Source: Flavobacteriaceae bacterium
GTDB taxonomy: Bacteria > Bacteroidota > Bacteroidia > Flavobacteriales > Flavobacteriaceae
Assembly: GCA_014763515.1 (NCBI GenBank)
Contig: JACXVH010000048.1
Span: 1 to 21,596, forward strand
Direction of reading: 5' to 3'
DNA length: 21,596 nucleotides
The number at the start of each line of letters is the position of its first letter. Position 1 is the stretch's first letter. The translations under genes and the position numbers were made by a program. Below are positions 1 through 7,883 of this stretch, piece after piece. Under the pieces are notes generated by a model. The model saw only the letters and a program-made list of their open reading frames with translations, was not told the DNA's origin and ran no database searches.

Positions 1-447
1 TTAAAAATAAATTGTTTCTTTGTTTAAATAATCGGTCGATTCATAAGACCAATCTACAGTAATGTCCCAAAGACCGCCATCCAAATTACTTTTAGGTATG
101 AGCAAATGTGGACTAGAAATTGAAATCGGAACTTCAAAATCTAATTTTTGGCTAGACGGTCTGTAAAGGGACACTTTGCCTTTAATAACTTCAGGTTTAA
201 ATGTTTTTGGAAAAGAAACTACAATTCCTTCTTCAGTTTTAGTAATTTCTAGTTTAGTTTCTAATGCATTTGCATTTTTTTGTTTATCGATATCAGATTG
301 AACTGTTGCTTCTTTTTTATAATATTCTGCAGTAACTAATTCGTTATCATATTCAGGATTTGATTGAACTTTTATTACAAAATACATAATAAAGCTTATA
401 AAAAGTCCAAATGCAATTACAATTCCTGTTCCCCAATTTATTTTCAT
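1..447 (-). CDS. ccoH: CcoH/FixH-type cbb3 oxidase assembly protein
   Basis: A small membrane-anchored protein of 148 residues, last gene of the cco cluster. One N-terminal membrane segment (about residues 7-26) is followed by a charged stretch containing the ELVTAEYYKKE motif typical of flavobacterial FixH/CcoH, then a beta-rich soluble domain expected on the periplasmic side. Family members help mature and stabilise cbb3-type cytochrome c oxidase, usually together with CcoG, CcoI and CcoS. The gene is complete: the TAA stop is the complement of bases 1-3, and the ATG lies 18 nt after the ccoG stop codon, so the two genes are presumably cotranscribed. Its length matches relatives. The assignment rests on the characteristic N-terminus and the context; no catalytic residues are expected. 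Confidence 0.9.
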   Translation of the reverse strand: MKINWGTGIVIAFGLFISFIMYFVIKVQSNPEYDNELVTAEYYKKEATVQSDIDKQKNANALETKLEITKTEEGIVVSFPKTFKPEVIKGKVSLYRPSSQKLDFEVPISISSPHLLIPKSNLDGGLWDITVDWSYESTDYLNKETIYF

Positions 448-465
448 TTTTATCTTTTTTAAATG

Positions 466-1890
466 TTAATTAAAGCTTCTTGGCCCCAAGAAATTTGTAG
501 AAATAGTTTCTATTAACTCAGTTCCATCATAAACTTCAATTTTAATTTTAGTTTTATCTCCAGTTAAAAAAGCAGGATGAATTTCAATAAAAAATGTTCC
601 TTGACCTAATCCTTGTTCTTTAACTTTTACAAATTCGTTACCTACAGGTATAAGTTGACCTTTTGGTTCTACTAATTTAAAATGAATACTATCTAATTCT
701 TTTACCGTTTTATTTACAACTTTAAAAGTATAAACATTGCTAATATTTTCGCCTTTATGCTGAAAAGTTTGTCCAGGTAAGCGTAAAATAGTAGCTTCTA
801 CTTCACCTCGTAAAAACAACATACTAATTAAAGCTACAATAAGTAATGAAAGAACCACAATATAACCTTTCATTCTTGTTGTTAACTTAAACTTTTCTTT
901 GTTTGTTATTTCATCTTCACTAGCATAACGAATTAATCCTTTTGGTAAACCAACTTTTTCCATTATAGTATCACATTCATCGATACAAGCCGTACAGTTT
1001 ACACATTCTAACTGAGTACCATTACGAATATCGATTCCTGTAGGACAAACAACAACACATTGGTTACAATCGATACAATCTCCATAACCAGCTGCTGTTC
1101 TATCTTCACCATTACGCCATTTTTTACGCCCATTCTCGCCTTCTCCCCTTACGTGGTCATACGCAACATTTATTGATTTATTATCTAATAAAACACCTTG
1201 CATTCTTCCATAAGGACAAGCGATTATACAAACTTGTTCTCTAAACCATGCAAAAACAAAATAGAAAACTAATGTAAAAAGTAATAATGCAATTAATGTG
1301 TGTAAATTTTTAGCTGGACCTTCAGTAATCATTTTAAGAAGTTCATCGCTTCCTACTAAATACGCTAAAAAAACATTGGCTATTCCAAAAGAAATAAGGA
1401 AGAAAATAAACCATTTTGTAACTTTCTTTCTTATTTTTTCTGCATCCCATTTTTGTTTGTTTAGACGAATTTGAGCTCCGCGATCACCTTCAATCCAGTA
1501 TTCAATTCTACGGAAAACCATTTCCATGAAAATAGTTTGCGGACAAAACCAACCACAAAAAATTCTACCAAAAGCCACTGTAAATAAAGTTAACCCTACA
1601 ACTCCAATTATCATTGAAATTACAAATAAGTGGAAATCTTGAGGCCAAAAGGGAAAACCAAAAATATTAAACCTTCTTTCTAATACATTAAACATTAAAA
1701 ATTGGTTCCCATTAACTTTTAAAAAAGGGGCCGAAATAAGAAAAACTAATAAAACATAGCTTAAAATTTTTCTCTTTTCATAAAATTTACCAGAAGGTTT
1801 TTTAGGAAAGATGTAATTTCTTTTTCCATCTTTAGTAATAGTACCTATACTATCTCTAAAACTTTCATCTGGAAGATTAATATCTGACAT
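466..1890 (-). CDS. ccoG: CcoG/FixG/RdxA-type polyferredoxin, cbb3 oxidase assembly
   Basis: A membrane-bound iron-sulfur protein of 474 residues needed for cbb3 oxidase biogenesis; in characterised homologues it reduces copper ahead of CuB insertion. Membrane helices lie near residues 42-60, 88-110, 158-180, 195-215 and 342-360. Cysteine motifs are CGWFCP at 112-117 and CIIACP at 221-226, then two ferredoxin-type [4Fe-4S] clusters (C272/275/278/282 and C296/299/302/306). A C-terminal beta-sandwich follows the last helix, as in the FixG family. The gene lies downstream of the ccoP fragments and is separated from them by a strong hairpin terminator (1912-1941). No TAnnTTTG promoter element is visible right upstream, so expression probably depends on read-through. 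Length and motifs are normal. Confidence 0.95.
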   Translation of the reverse strand: MSDINLPDESFRDSIGTITKDGKRNYIFPKKPSGKFYEKRKILSYVLLVFLISAPFLKVNGNQFLMFNVLERRFNIFGFPFWPQDFHLFVISMIIGVVGLTLFTVAFGRIFCGWFCPQTIFMEMVFRRIEYWIEGDRGAQIRLNKQKWDAEKIRKKVTKWFIFFLISFGIANVFLAYLVGSDELLKMITEGPAKNLHTLIALLLFTLVFYFVFAWFREQVCIIACPYGRMQGVLLDNKSINVAYDHVRGEGENGRKKWRNGEDRTAAGYGDCIDCNQCVVVCPTGIDIRNGTQLECVNCTACIDECDTIMEKVGLPKGLIRYASEDEITNKEKFKLTTRMKGYIVVLSLLIVALISMLFLRGEVEATILRLPGQTFQHKGENISNVYTFKVVNKTVKELDSIHFKLVEPKGQLIPVGNEFVKVKEQGLGQGTFFIEIHPAFLTGDKTKIKIEVYDGTELIETISTNFLGPRSFN

Positions 1891-1911
1891 GGCAATTTTT
1901 AATTAAGATTA

Positions 1912-1941
1912 AAAAGGATTTGAGAAATCTCAAATCCTTTT
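1912..1941 (-). terminator. intrinsic terminator/attenuator between ccoP and ccoG
   Basis: A perfect 13-bp inverted repeat (1912-1924 with 1929-1941) has a 4-nt loop and is followed, on the minus strand, by a T-run. This is a textbook rho-independent terminator in the direction of cco transcription, inside the gene cluster. It should reduce transcription of ccoG and ccoH relative to ccoSNOQP. Confidence 0.85.
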
Positions 1942-1950
1942 AAAATATTA

Positions 1951-2421
1951 TTATTCAGTTTTTGTTGAATTTACAACAGTTTCTACAACTTCTGTAGTAG
2001 CTTCGGTTAAAGGAGCTGCACCTTCCTCTACCCATTCATCTCCTTCTGCTGGTTTTCCATCTTTTGGATTTGAACCTTGTAAAGAAAGCACATAACTTGC
2101 TACTTTTTGAATTTCTGTAGGTTTTAAAGATTCTTTCCAAGGCACCATTCCTTTTCCAGAACGACCACCTTCAGAAATAGTGTTGAATACATTTTTAATA
2201 CCTCCGCCAAGAATCCAAAACTTATCTGTTAAATTAGGACCAATTGCACCACCAGCATCTGGACGGTGGCAAGCCACACAATTTGACTCAAATATTTTTT
2301 TACCTTCAGCTAAAGCTGTAGCATCTGTTAATAGAGTAACTTTTTCTTTGTCCATTAAATCTGGGGCATTTTTAAGATACTCTTGAACTTGCTTGTCACT
2401 TTGTTCCATTTCTGCTACCAT
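1951..2421 (-). pseudogene. ccoP: CcoP C-terminal cytochrome c fragment (out of frame with the N-terminal part)
   Basis: This is the haem-binding half of the cbb3 oxidase CcoP subunit. Visible are the single CxxCH haem c site (C48, C51, H52 in this fragment), GPNLTD at 61-66, the likely Met ligand M92 in GKGMVPW, and the C-terminal EIQKVASYVLSLQG cytochrome c helix. The fragment begins at the residues that normally follow the last membrane helix of CcoP and has no signal peptide or membrane anchor of its own. As it stands it could not be exported for haem attachment. Its ATG lies inside the end of the N-terminal fragment, with a 26-nt overlap in another frame. The helix and linker expected between the halves are absent in all frames, so a deletion of 3k-1 bases, not a simple frameshift, separates them. 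Confidence 0.88.
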
Positions 2422-2758
2422 CGTAATCGTGGTCTAACATAACGTCTTCTTCTTGATCAATATCTTTTGAGCGCGTAAGCATTTTCATCAATTTACTATC
2501 AGCAATAGACACTGATTGCGCTTCTTCTAATTGTTTTTTCTGTTCGTCAGTTAATAAATGATAGGTTACTTTATCAACAGCGCTTACTACAATTTCGATA
2601 GCGATTAATAGAAATAAAAATACTCCTAGAAACAGTGCTACCATTGGGTATTCTATAAACGCTGGTTTATCACCAGAGTCTATGAAGTATTCCATTCCTG
2701 CCATAACCACAGCAAAGATTAATGGAACTCTTATATATGATGGAATTAATTTTTTCAT
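2396..2758 (-). pseudogene. ccoP: CcoP N-terminal membrane fragment (truncated by an internal deletion)
   Basis: The first 115 or so residues match the N-terminus of flavobacterial CcoP: a helix at about 9-25, a conserved IDSGDKPAFIEYP loop, a second helix at about 38-62, then a cytoplasmic segment rich in charged residues ending LDHDYDG. In intact proteins LDHDYDG is followed by a segment of the type IKELDNxLPPWW and a third membrane helix that carries the cytochrome c domain. Here it is followed by six residues (SRNGTK) read in the wrong frame and a stop. The join lies within about 2408-2418. About 45-50 codons appear to be missing, judged from memory of the family. Either a real inactivating deletion or an assembly error; ccoQ and ccoNO next to it are intact. 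Confidence 0.88.
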
Positions 2759-2769
2759 CTTACTTATTT

Positions 2770-2940
2770 TTAATTTTCTTTAAAAGGTAAATCACTTAAT
2801 TCTTTAATTCTTTCTTTACTGTAAGTCATTGCCCAGATAAAAAATGCGACGAATACAACAAAGAAGATGGTTAAAGAGATTATGGGATAAACCTCAACAT
2901 CTGTTATTGTCTCTAGATTATGTTTAACAAATTTTAGCAT
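2770..2940 (-). CDS. ccoQ: CcoQ-like small subunit/accessory protein of cbb3 oxidase
   Basis: A 56-residue protein between ccoNO and ccoP, starting MLKFVKHNLE and ending LPFKEN. It has one membrane helix (about residues 18-38, PIISLTIFFVVFVAFFIWAM) and a charged cytoplasmic tail (YSKERIKELSD). Size, position and topology are those of CcoQ/FixQ, which is thought to stabilise the interaction of CcoP with the CcoNO core. The ATG (2938-2940) lies 6 nt after the ccoNO stop, and the TAA is 11 nt before the ccoP start. Sequence conservation in this family is low, so the name rests on context and topology. Confidence 0.85.
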   Translation of the reverse strand: MLKFVKHNLETITDVEVYPIISLTIFFVVFVAFFIWAMTYSKERIKELSDLPFKEN

Positions 2941-2946
2941 AACAAA

Positions 2947-5139
2947 TTATTTAACTTCTTCTTTTACTTTAATATCTGAACCTAATCGTTGTAAATAAGC
3001 AATTAGTGCTACAATTTCTCTATCTTTCATAGGAACAAATTCTTCGCCTCTTGCTGCTGCATTTTTCTTACTTTCTTCATAAGACTTCACAAAATCTGGA
3101 TCTGCATGTAAGTTTTTCTCAATTTGAGAAGATTGAGCTTCTATACTTTGCATTGCATTTGCAATTTCTTCATCAGTATAAGGAACACCTAACGTTTGCA
3201 TTACCTGCATTTTTTTCTCAATTAATGAGTGATCCATTGCTTCATTAGCATACATCCATTTGTATCCTGGCATAATTGAACCTGGAGAAGTACTTTGTGG
3301 ATCGTACATATGATTAAAATGCCAATTATCATTATATTTTCCTCCAAGTCTATGTAAATCTGGACCTGTACGTTTTGAACCCCATAAGAAAGGATGATCG
3401 TAAACATATTCACCAGATTTAGAATATTCTCCGTAACGTTTTACTTCTGAACGGAATGGACGAACTAATTGTGAGTGACAGTTATTACAACCTTCACGGA
3501 TGTATAAATCTCTACCTTCTAATTCTAATGGAGTATATGGTTTAACACTTGCAATTGTAGGAATATTAGATTTTACAACTAACATTGGAACAATTTGTAC
3601 AATACCTCCAATTGCAACAGCAATAGTTGTATAGATAGTAAATTGAACTGGTTTTCTTTCTAACCAAGAGTGCCAAGTTTCACCTTTTAACTGTCTTGAA
3701 GAAATTTTAGCTAATGCAGGAGCTTCTGCCAATTCATCTTCTATTGGTGAACCTTGTCTTGCAGTTTGAATTACATTATAAACTAAAGTAATAATTCCAA
3801 TAAAATATAATGTACCTCCCAAAGCTCTCATAGCATGCATTGGGATAATTTGAGTTACTGTTTCAAGGAAATTACCATATACTAAAGATCCATCTGGGTT
3901 AAACTGTTTCCACATAAATGCTTGAGTAAAACCAGCTACATACATAGGTAAAGTATATAAAACGATACCTAAAGTACCAATCCAAAAGTGGAAATTTGCT
4001 AATTTTTGTGAGTATAAGGTTGTTTTAGCCATTCTAGGTAACATCCAATATATCATACCAAACATTATAAATCCATTCCAAGCTAAAGTACCAATGTGAA
4101 CGTGAGCTACAATCCAATCAGTAAAGTGCGCAATCGCATTTACATTCTTTAATGATAACATTGGTCCTTCGAATGTTGACATACCGTAACCAGTAATTGC
4201 TACCACAAAGAATTTTAAAACTGGATCTACACGAACTTTATCCCAAACTCCTCTTAAGGTTAATAAACCATTAATCATACCTCCCCAAGATGGTGCTATT
4301 AACATAACAGAGAATACAACTCCTAAATTTTGAGCCCAATCTGGTAATGCAGAATATAATAAATGGTGAGGACCAGCCCAAATGTAAATAAAAATTAACG
4401 ACCAGAAGTGAATAATTGATAATCTATAAGAATATACAGGACGGTTAGCTGCTTTTGGAACATAATAATACATTAACCCTAGAATAGGTGTTGTAAGGAA
4501 AAATGCTACGGCATTGTGACCATACCACCATTGCACTAATGCATCTTGAACACCCGCATATACAGAATAACTTTTCATAGAAGTCCAAGAAACTGGAATT
4601 TCTAAATTATTAAAAATATGTAATAACGCTACAGCTACAAATGTTGCAATATAGAACCAAATAGCAACATATATATGACGTTCTCTTCTTTTAATAATAG
4701 TACCTATCATATTAATACCAAATGCTACCCAAACAATTGCTATTGCAATATCGAAAGGCCACTCTAACTCGGCATATTCTTTAGATGATGTATATCCTAA
4801 AGGCAATGTAATAGCAGCACCTAAAATTATTAACTGCCATCCCCAGAAATTTAATTTACTCAAAAAGTCACTATACATTCTGGCTTTTAATAACCGTTGC
4901 AAAGAGTAATATGCTCCTGCAAACACTCCATTACCTACAAAGGCAAAAATTACTGCATTTGTATGCAATGGTCTTAGTCTTCCATAACTTAACCAAGGAA
5001 TACCATTGGTCATGTTAGGAAATAAATAAAAGAAAGCGACTATAAGCCCAACAAGCATTCCAATTACACCAAATGCTATTGAGGCGTACAAGAAGTTTCT
5101 TACAATTTTGTTGTCGTAATAAAATTGTTGCTTCTCCAT
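2947..5139 (-). CDS. ccoNO: fused CcoN-CcoO, catalytic and cytochrome c subunits of cbb3 oxidase
   Basis: A 730-residue fusion of the two core subunits of cbb3-type cytochrome c oxidase, the high-affinity terminal oxidase that reduces O2 to water and pumps protons. Residues 1 to about 470 are the CcoN haem-copper domain with about 12 helices: H59 (low-spin haem b), CuB ligands H208, H258 and H259, the helix VII Tyr (Y252) that would be cross-linked to His, and H346/H348 (high-spin and low-spin haem ligands in AHVHIG). Residues about 495-730 are CcoO: one helix at about 498-522, then a periplasmic cytochrome c domain with the haem site C551-N-N-C554-H555 and likely Met ligand M623. Fusion of N and O is usual in Bacteroidota. 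The gene is 3 nt downstream of ccoS and complete; all key ligands are present. Confidence 0.97.
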   Translation of the reverse strand: MEKQQFYYDNKIVRNFLYASIAFGVIGMLVGLIVAFFYLFPNMTNGIPWLSYGRLRPLHTNAVIFAFVGNGVFAGAYYSLQRLLKARMYSDFLSKLNFWGWQLIILGAAITLPLGYTSSKEYAELEWPFDIAIAIVWVAFGINMIGTIIKRRERHIYVAIWFYIATFVAVALLHIFNNLEIPVSWTSMKSYSVYAGVQDALVQWWYGHNAVAFFLTTPILGLMYYYVPKAANRPVYSYRLSIIHFWSLIFIYIWAGPHHLLYSALPDWAQNLGVVFSVMLIAPSWGGMINGLLTLRGVWDKVRVDPVLKFFVVAITGYGMSTFEGPMLSLKNVNAIAHFTDWIVAHVHIGTLAWNGFIMFGMIYWMLPRMAKTTLYSQKLANFHFWIGTLGIVLYTLPMYVAGFTQAFMWKQFNPDGSLVYGNFLETVTQIIPMHAMRALGGTLYFIGIITLVYNVIQTARQGSPIEDELAEAPALAKISSRQLKGETWHSWLERKPVQFTIYTTIAVAIGGIVQIVPMLVVKSNIPTIASVKPYTPLELEGRDLYIREGCNNCHSQLVRPFRSEVKRYGEYSKSGEYVYDHPFLWGSKRTGPDLHRLGGKYNDNWHFNHMYDPQSTSPGSIMPGYKWMYANEAMDHSLIEKKMQVMQTLGVPYTDEEIANAMQSIEAQSSQIEKNLHADPDFVKSYEESKKNAAARGEEFVPMKDREIVALIAYLQRLGSDIKVKEEVK

Positions 5140-5142
5140 AAT

Positions 5143-5319
5143 TTAGATTGATTTTTGTTTCTCTTTTTGTATTTGTGATAATTTGTCATCAAACAACATT
5201 CTAACCGAAGGCGTATAGTCATCATCATACTGGCCTGTTCGAACAGCATTGATGAAAGCTATTAGAAAGATAATAGCCACAACTATACTAACTGTGATTA
5301 AAATGTAAATAACGCTCAT
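5143..5319 (-). CDS. ccoS: CcoS-type cbb3 oxidase maturation protein
   Basis: A 58-residue protein starting MSVIYILITV, with one membrane helix at about 3-24 and a short polar tail containing the GQYDDDYTPSVRML segment. Single-helix topology, an Asp-rich patch after the helix, and its position directly before ccoNO identify it as CcoS, which takes part in cofactor insertion into cbb3 oxidase. It is the first gene of the structural operon; the promoter and the Fnr-like site lie in the 84-nt gap upstream. The stop codon is 3 nt before the ccoNO start, which suggests translational coupling. Confidence 0.88.
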   Translation of the reverse strand: MSVIYILITVSIVVAIIFLIAFINAVRTGQYDDDYTPSVRMLFDDKLSQIQKEKQKSI

Positions 5320-5338
5320 ACCTTAAATTTTACGTTAA

Positions 5339-5346
5339 CAAATTTA
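5339..5346 (-). promoter_or_regulatory. -7 promoter element of the ccoSNOQP operon
   Basis: On the minus strand this reads TAAATTTG, an exact match to the Bacteroidota -7 consensus TAnnTTTG, 20 nt upstream of the ccoS ATG. No TTTG -33 element is found 19-21 nt further upstream. This fits a promoter that depends on an activator bound at the palindrome 5369-5382. The transcription start is inferred near 5335. Confidence 0.6.
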
Positions 5347-5368
5347 TTGCTACTGGGAAACTAAAAAC

Positions 5369-5382
5369 ATGACTTTTGTCAT
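5369..5382. promoter_or_regulatory. Fnr-like binding site upstream of ccoS
   Basis: A perfect palindrome ATGAC-TTTT-GTCAT with the 14-bp, N4-spaced geometry of Crp/Fnr-family sites (E. coli FNR: TTGAT-N4-ATCAA). Its centre is 33 bp from the centre of the ccoS -7 element, that is about -40 from the inferred start, the class II activator position. A near-identical site is present beside fnr at 7832-7845. Binding by the Fnr encoded at 7884-8564 is an inference. Confidence 0.7.
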
Positions 5383-5403
5383 ACTTGTTAAATTTAGTTA
5401 AAA

Positions 5404-7776
5404 TTATTTAATCTTAGAATATATATTTGTCATAATTGTTACAAAGCTTACTATTGTTATTGAACTAAGAGGCATAATAATCGCTGCTACTAAGGGTGAT
5501 AAATTTCCTGTAACAGCAAAACTTAATCCTACAATATTGTACAATAATGATAGACCAAAACTCATGTAAATAGTTTTCATAGCATTTTTAGAAAATTTCA
5601 TGTAATAATCTATTTTCGAAAATTGACTAGCATCCATAATTCCGTCGCATGCTGGAGAAAAAATATTTACATTTTCCGAAATGGCAATTCCTACATTACT
5701 TTGTGCTAAAGCACCTGCATCATTTAAACCATCGCCAACCATCATTACATTTTTACCATTTGCTTGAAGATTTTCAATATATTGCAGTTTTTGCTCTGGT
5801 TTTTGATTAAAAACCAAATGAGTACCTTTTGGTAACATTTTTTCAAGAATTCTTCTTTCGCCATCATTATCACCAGATAAAACCGTTAATTCATATTTTT
5901 TTGACAAGGATTCGAATAGCTCTTCTAAACCCTTTCTATATTGATTATTGAATACAAAATTCCCTTTATAAACTCCATTAATTTCGACATGAACTTTGGT
6001 TTTTTTATGGGTATTTTCGGTCATTGTTTTTAGAAATTGGGAAGAACCTAATTTTATGGTGTTACCGCCAATTTCTGCAAAAATTCCTTTTCCTATAATT
6101 TCTTCAAAATCTAATGGATGAATCACTTCAAAATCTGGTAAATAATCATAAAGTCTTCTACTTAAAGGATGATTTGAACCTCGTAACGTATTTTTCAAAA
6201 GTTTTAATTCAAAATCATTTAAAGGTTGACCTTCATAAGTAATTGAAGTCTTTTTATTTGTTGTTATGGTTCCTGTTTTATCAAATACAATGGCATCAAC
6301 TTTTGCTAATTGTTCAATTACAATAGCATTTTTTAAATACATTTTCTTCCTACCCATTATACGCAATACGTTTCCTAGTGTAAATGGGGCTGTTAAAGCC
6401 AATGCGCACGGGCAAGCTACAATTAATACTGCTGTAAATACATTAAAAGCTTGATAAGTATCTATGAATAACCAAAAAATTAAGACTATTACTGATAGTA
6501 ATAATAATATAGGAGTAAAATAATGACTTACTTTATCAGTAATTGTTTTGTGCTTTTGTTCTATTTTCTTTTGAAAAACATCATTACTCCACAATTGAGT
6601 TAAATAACTTTGAGAAACTGAAAACAATACTTCCATCTCAATAATTGTCCCTAATTGTTTTCCACCTGCAAAAACCTTATCTCCAGATTTTTTTTCAATA
6701 GGAACTTCCTCGCCTGTAACAAAACTATAATCCAATGATGTTTTAGGTGAAATTAAAATTCCATCTACAGGAATAAGTTCTTGATTTCTAATAAGAAGTC
6801 GGTCGCCTTTTTCGATATCATATACTTGAACCTGCTCTTCTTTTCCATTATTTATTTTGGTTACAGCAATAGGAAAATACGATTTATAATCGCGTTCAAA
6901 AGACAAAAAGCTATAAGTTTTTTGTTGGAACAACTTACCTAATAACATGAAGAAAACTAGCCCTGTTAAACTATCGAAAAATCCTTGACCATAATCCATT
7001 ATAATGTCTATAGTACTTCTTACAAACATTACAATAATTCCTAAAGCAATAGGAATATCAATATTTAAAATTCCTGAACGGATGCTTTTGTAAGCCGATT
7101 TATAATAATCGCTAGCTGAATAAATAAAAGAAGGTAATGCTAACGCAAAAATTAGCCATCTAAAAAAAACTCTATATTGGTTAATCCAAAATTCTTCAAC
7201 TTCAAAATACTCTGGAAATGATAGTAACATGATATTTCCAAAACAAAAAAATGCAATACCTAGCTTATAAATCAAACTTCGGTCAATTTCTTTTACACCA
7301 GAGTCATAATTCTCGAGACTTATATAAGGTTCATAACCTATAGAACTCAATAAGTTCACAATTTGCTTTAGCGTTACAAATTCTTTATTAAAAGTAATTC
7401 TTACTTTTTTTTCTGGAAAATTAACCTGTGAAACTATAATTCCCTCTTGAAGCTTTTGTAAATTTTCCAAAATCCAAATACACGAACTACAATGTACATG
7501 AGGTATGTGTAATGAAACAATTGCTGTTTTATCTTCATCAAATTCTAAAAGTTTAGAGACAATATCTGAATTGTCTAAAAAGTCATATTTACCTTGTATG
7601 TCTTGTGGTGTAGCTCCAGGAGCTGATTGAAAATCGTAGTAACAAGATAAATCATTTTGACTAAATATTTCATATACTGTTTTACAACCCGTACAACAAA
7701 ATTGTTTGTCATCAAAATTTATTACACTTTTTTCGTCTATTTCAAGACCACAATGGAAACAATTTTTTGTATCCAT
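5404..7776 (-). CDS. ccoI: CcoI/FixI-type copper-transporting P1B ATPase
   Basis: A 790-residue heavy-metal P-type ATPase that exports copper across the inner membrane for assembly of the cbb3 CuB site. Domains in order: an N-terminal cysteine-rich metal-binding region (C6/C9 and FCCTGC at 26-31), typical of FixI-like pumps; a heavy-metal-associated domain with CSSC (C96, C99); membrane helices; the actuator loop with TGEE (354-357); the CPC copper motif (C455-P-C457) in the central helix; the phosphorylation site DKTGT (D499); a nucleotide-binding domain with the SNHPLS motif; the hinge GDGLNDAGAL; and two final helices. It is complete, at family length, 84 nt upstream of ccoS and divergent from fnr. 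No terminator is evident after its stop, so read-through into ccoS is possible alongside the ccoS promoter. Confidence 0.95.
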   Translation of the reverse strand: MDTKNCFHCGLEIDEKSVINFDDKQFCCTGCKTVYEIFSQNDLSCYYDFQSAPGATPQDIQGKYDFLDNSDIVSKLLEFDEDKTAIVSLHIPHVHCSSCIWILENLQKLQEGIIVSQVNFPEKKVRITFNKEFVTLKQIVNLLSSIGYEPYISLENYDSGVKEIDRSLIYKLGIAFFCFGNIMLLSFPEYFEVEEFWINQYRVFFRWLIFALALPSFIYSASDYYKSAYKSIRSGILNIDIPIALGIIVMFVRSTIDIIMDYGQGFFDSLTGLVFFMLLGKLFQQKTYSFLSFERDYKSYFPIAVTKINNGKEEQVQVYDIEKGDRLLIRNQELIPVDGILISPKTSLDYSFVTGEEVPIEKKSGDKVFAGGKQLGTIIEMEVLFSVSQSYLTQLWSNDVFQKKIEQKHKTITDKVSHYFTPILLLLSVIVLIFWLFIDTYQAFNVFTAVLIVACPCALALTAPFTLGNVLRIMGRKKMYLKNAIVIEQLAKVDAIVFDKTGTITTNKKTSITYEGQPLNDFELKLLKNTLRGSNHPLSRRLYDYLPDFEVIHPLDFEEIIGKGIFAEIGGNTIKLGSSQFLKTMTENTHKKTKVHVEINGVYKGNFVFNNQYRKGLEELFESLSKKYELTVLSGDNDGERRILEKMLPKGTHLVFNQKPEQKLQYIENLQANGKNVMMVGDGLNDAGALAQSNVGIAISENVNIFSPACDGIMDASQFSKIDYYMKFSKNAMKTIYMSFGLSLLYNIVGLSFAVTGNLSPLVAAIIMPLSSITIVSFVTIMTNIYSKIK

Positions 7777-7801
7777 AATATTTGCTCATTTTTACCCAAT
7801 G

Positions 7802-7809
7802 CAAAGTTC
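7802..7809 (-). promoter_or_regulatory. candidate -7 element of the ccoI promoter
   Basis: On the minus strand this reads GAACTTTG, one mismatch from TAnnTTTG. Its centre is 33 bp from the centre of the palindrome 7832-7845, the same spacing as at ccoS. A better consensus match (TAAATTTG, 7820-7827) lies nearer the palindrome but would put the site at about -23. Choosing between the two is inference. Confidence 0.4.
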
Positions 7810-7831
7810 TTACAATATACAAATTTAAAAT

Positions 7832-7845
7832 ATGATTTTTGTCAT
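7832..7845. promoter_or_regulatory. Fnr-like binding site in the ccoI/fnr intergenic region
   Basis: ATGAT-TTTT-GTCAT, a palindrome with one mismatched position and the same spacer bases as the ccoS site. The shared string ATTTTTGTCATACTT/ACTTTTGTCATACTT extends beyond the palindrome. It lies between divergent ccoI and fnr. It is suitably placed to activate ccoI and, centred about 26 bp before the inferred fnr start, to repress or tune fnr itself. Confidence 0.65.
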
Positions 7846-7853
7846 ACTTTATG

Positions 7854-7861
7854 TATATTTG
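7854..7861 (+). promoter_or_regulatory. -7 element of the fnr promoter
   Basis: TATATTTG is an exact match to TAnnTTTG, 22 nt upstream of the fnr ATG. No TTTG is found at the standard 19-21 nt spacing upstream. The Fnr-like palindrome 7832-7845 covers the place where a -33 element would sit. Confidence 0.5.
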
Positions 7862-7883
7862 AAGTCAAAATTAAAATTGTAAC

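Noticed and set aside
2396..2421. Programmed ribosomal frameshifting to make full-length CcoP
   Set aside because: No slippery heptamer is visible, and shifting frame would still yield a protein without the third membrane helix and linker, because that DNA is absent.
2396..2421. CcoP made as two separate functional polypeptides
   Set aside because: The cytochrome fragment has no signal peptide or membrane helix, so it could not reach the periplasm where haem c is attached.
3222..3413. Minus-strand short frame within the CcoO part of ccoNO
   Set aside because: Shadow of the conserved ccoNO frame, with no family resemblance.
5320..5403. Terminator between ccoI and ccoS
   Set aside because: The only inverted repeat is the 14-bp Fnr-like palindrome, which lacks a GC stem and T-run of terminator type.
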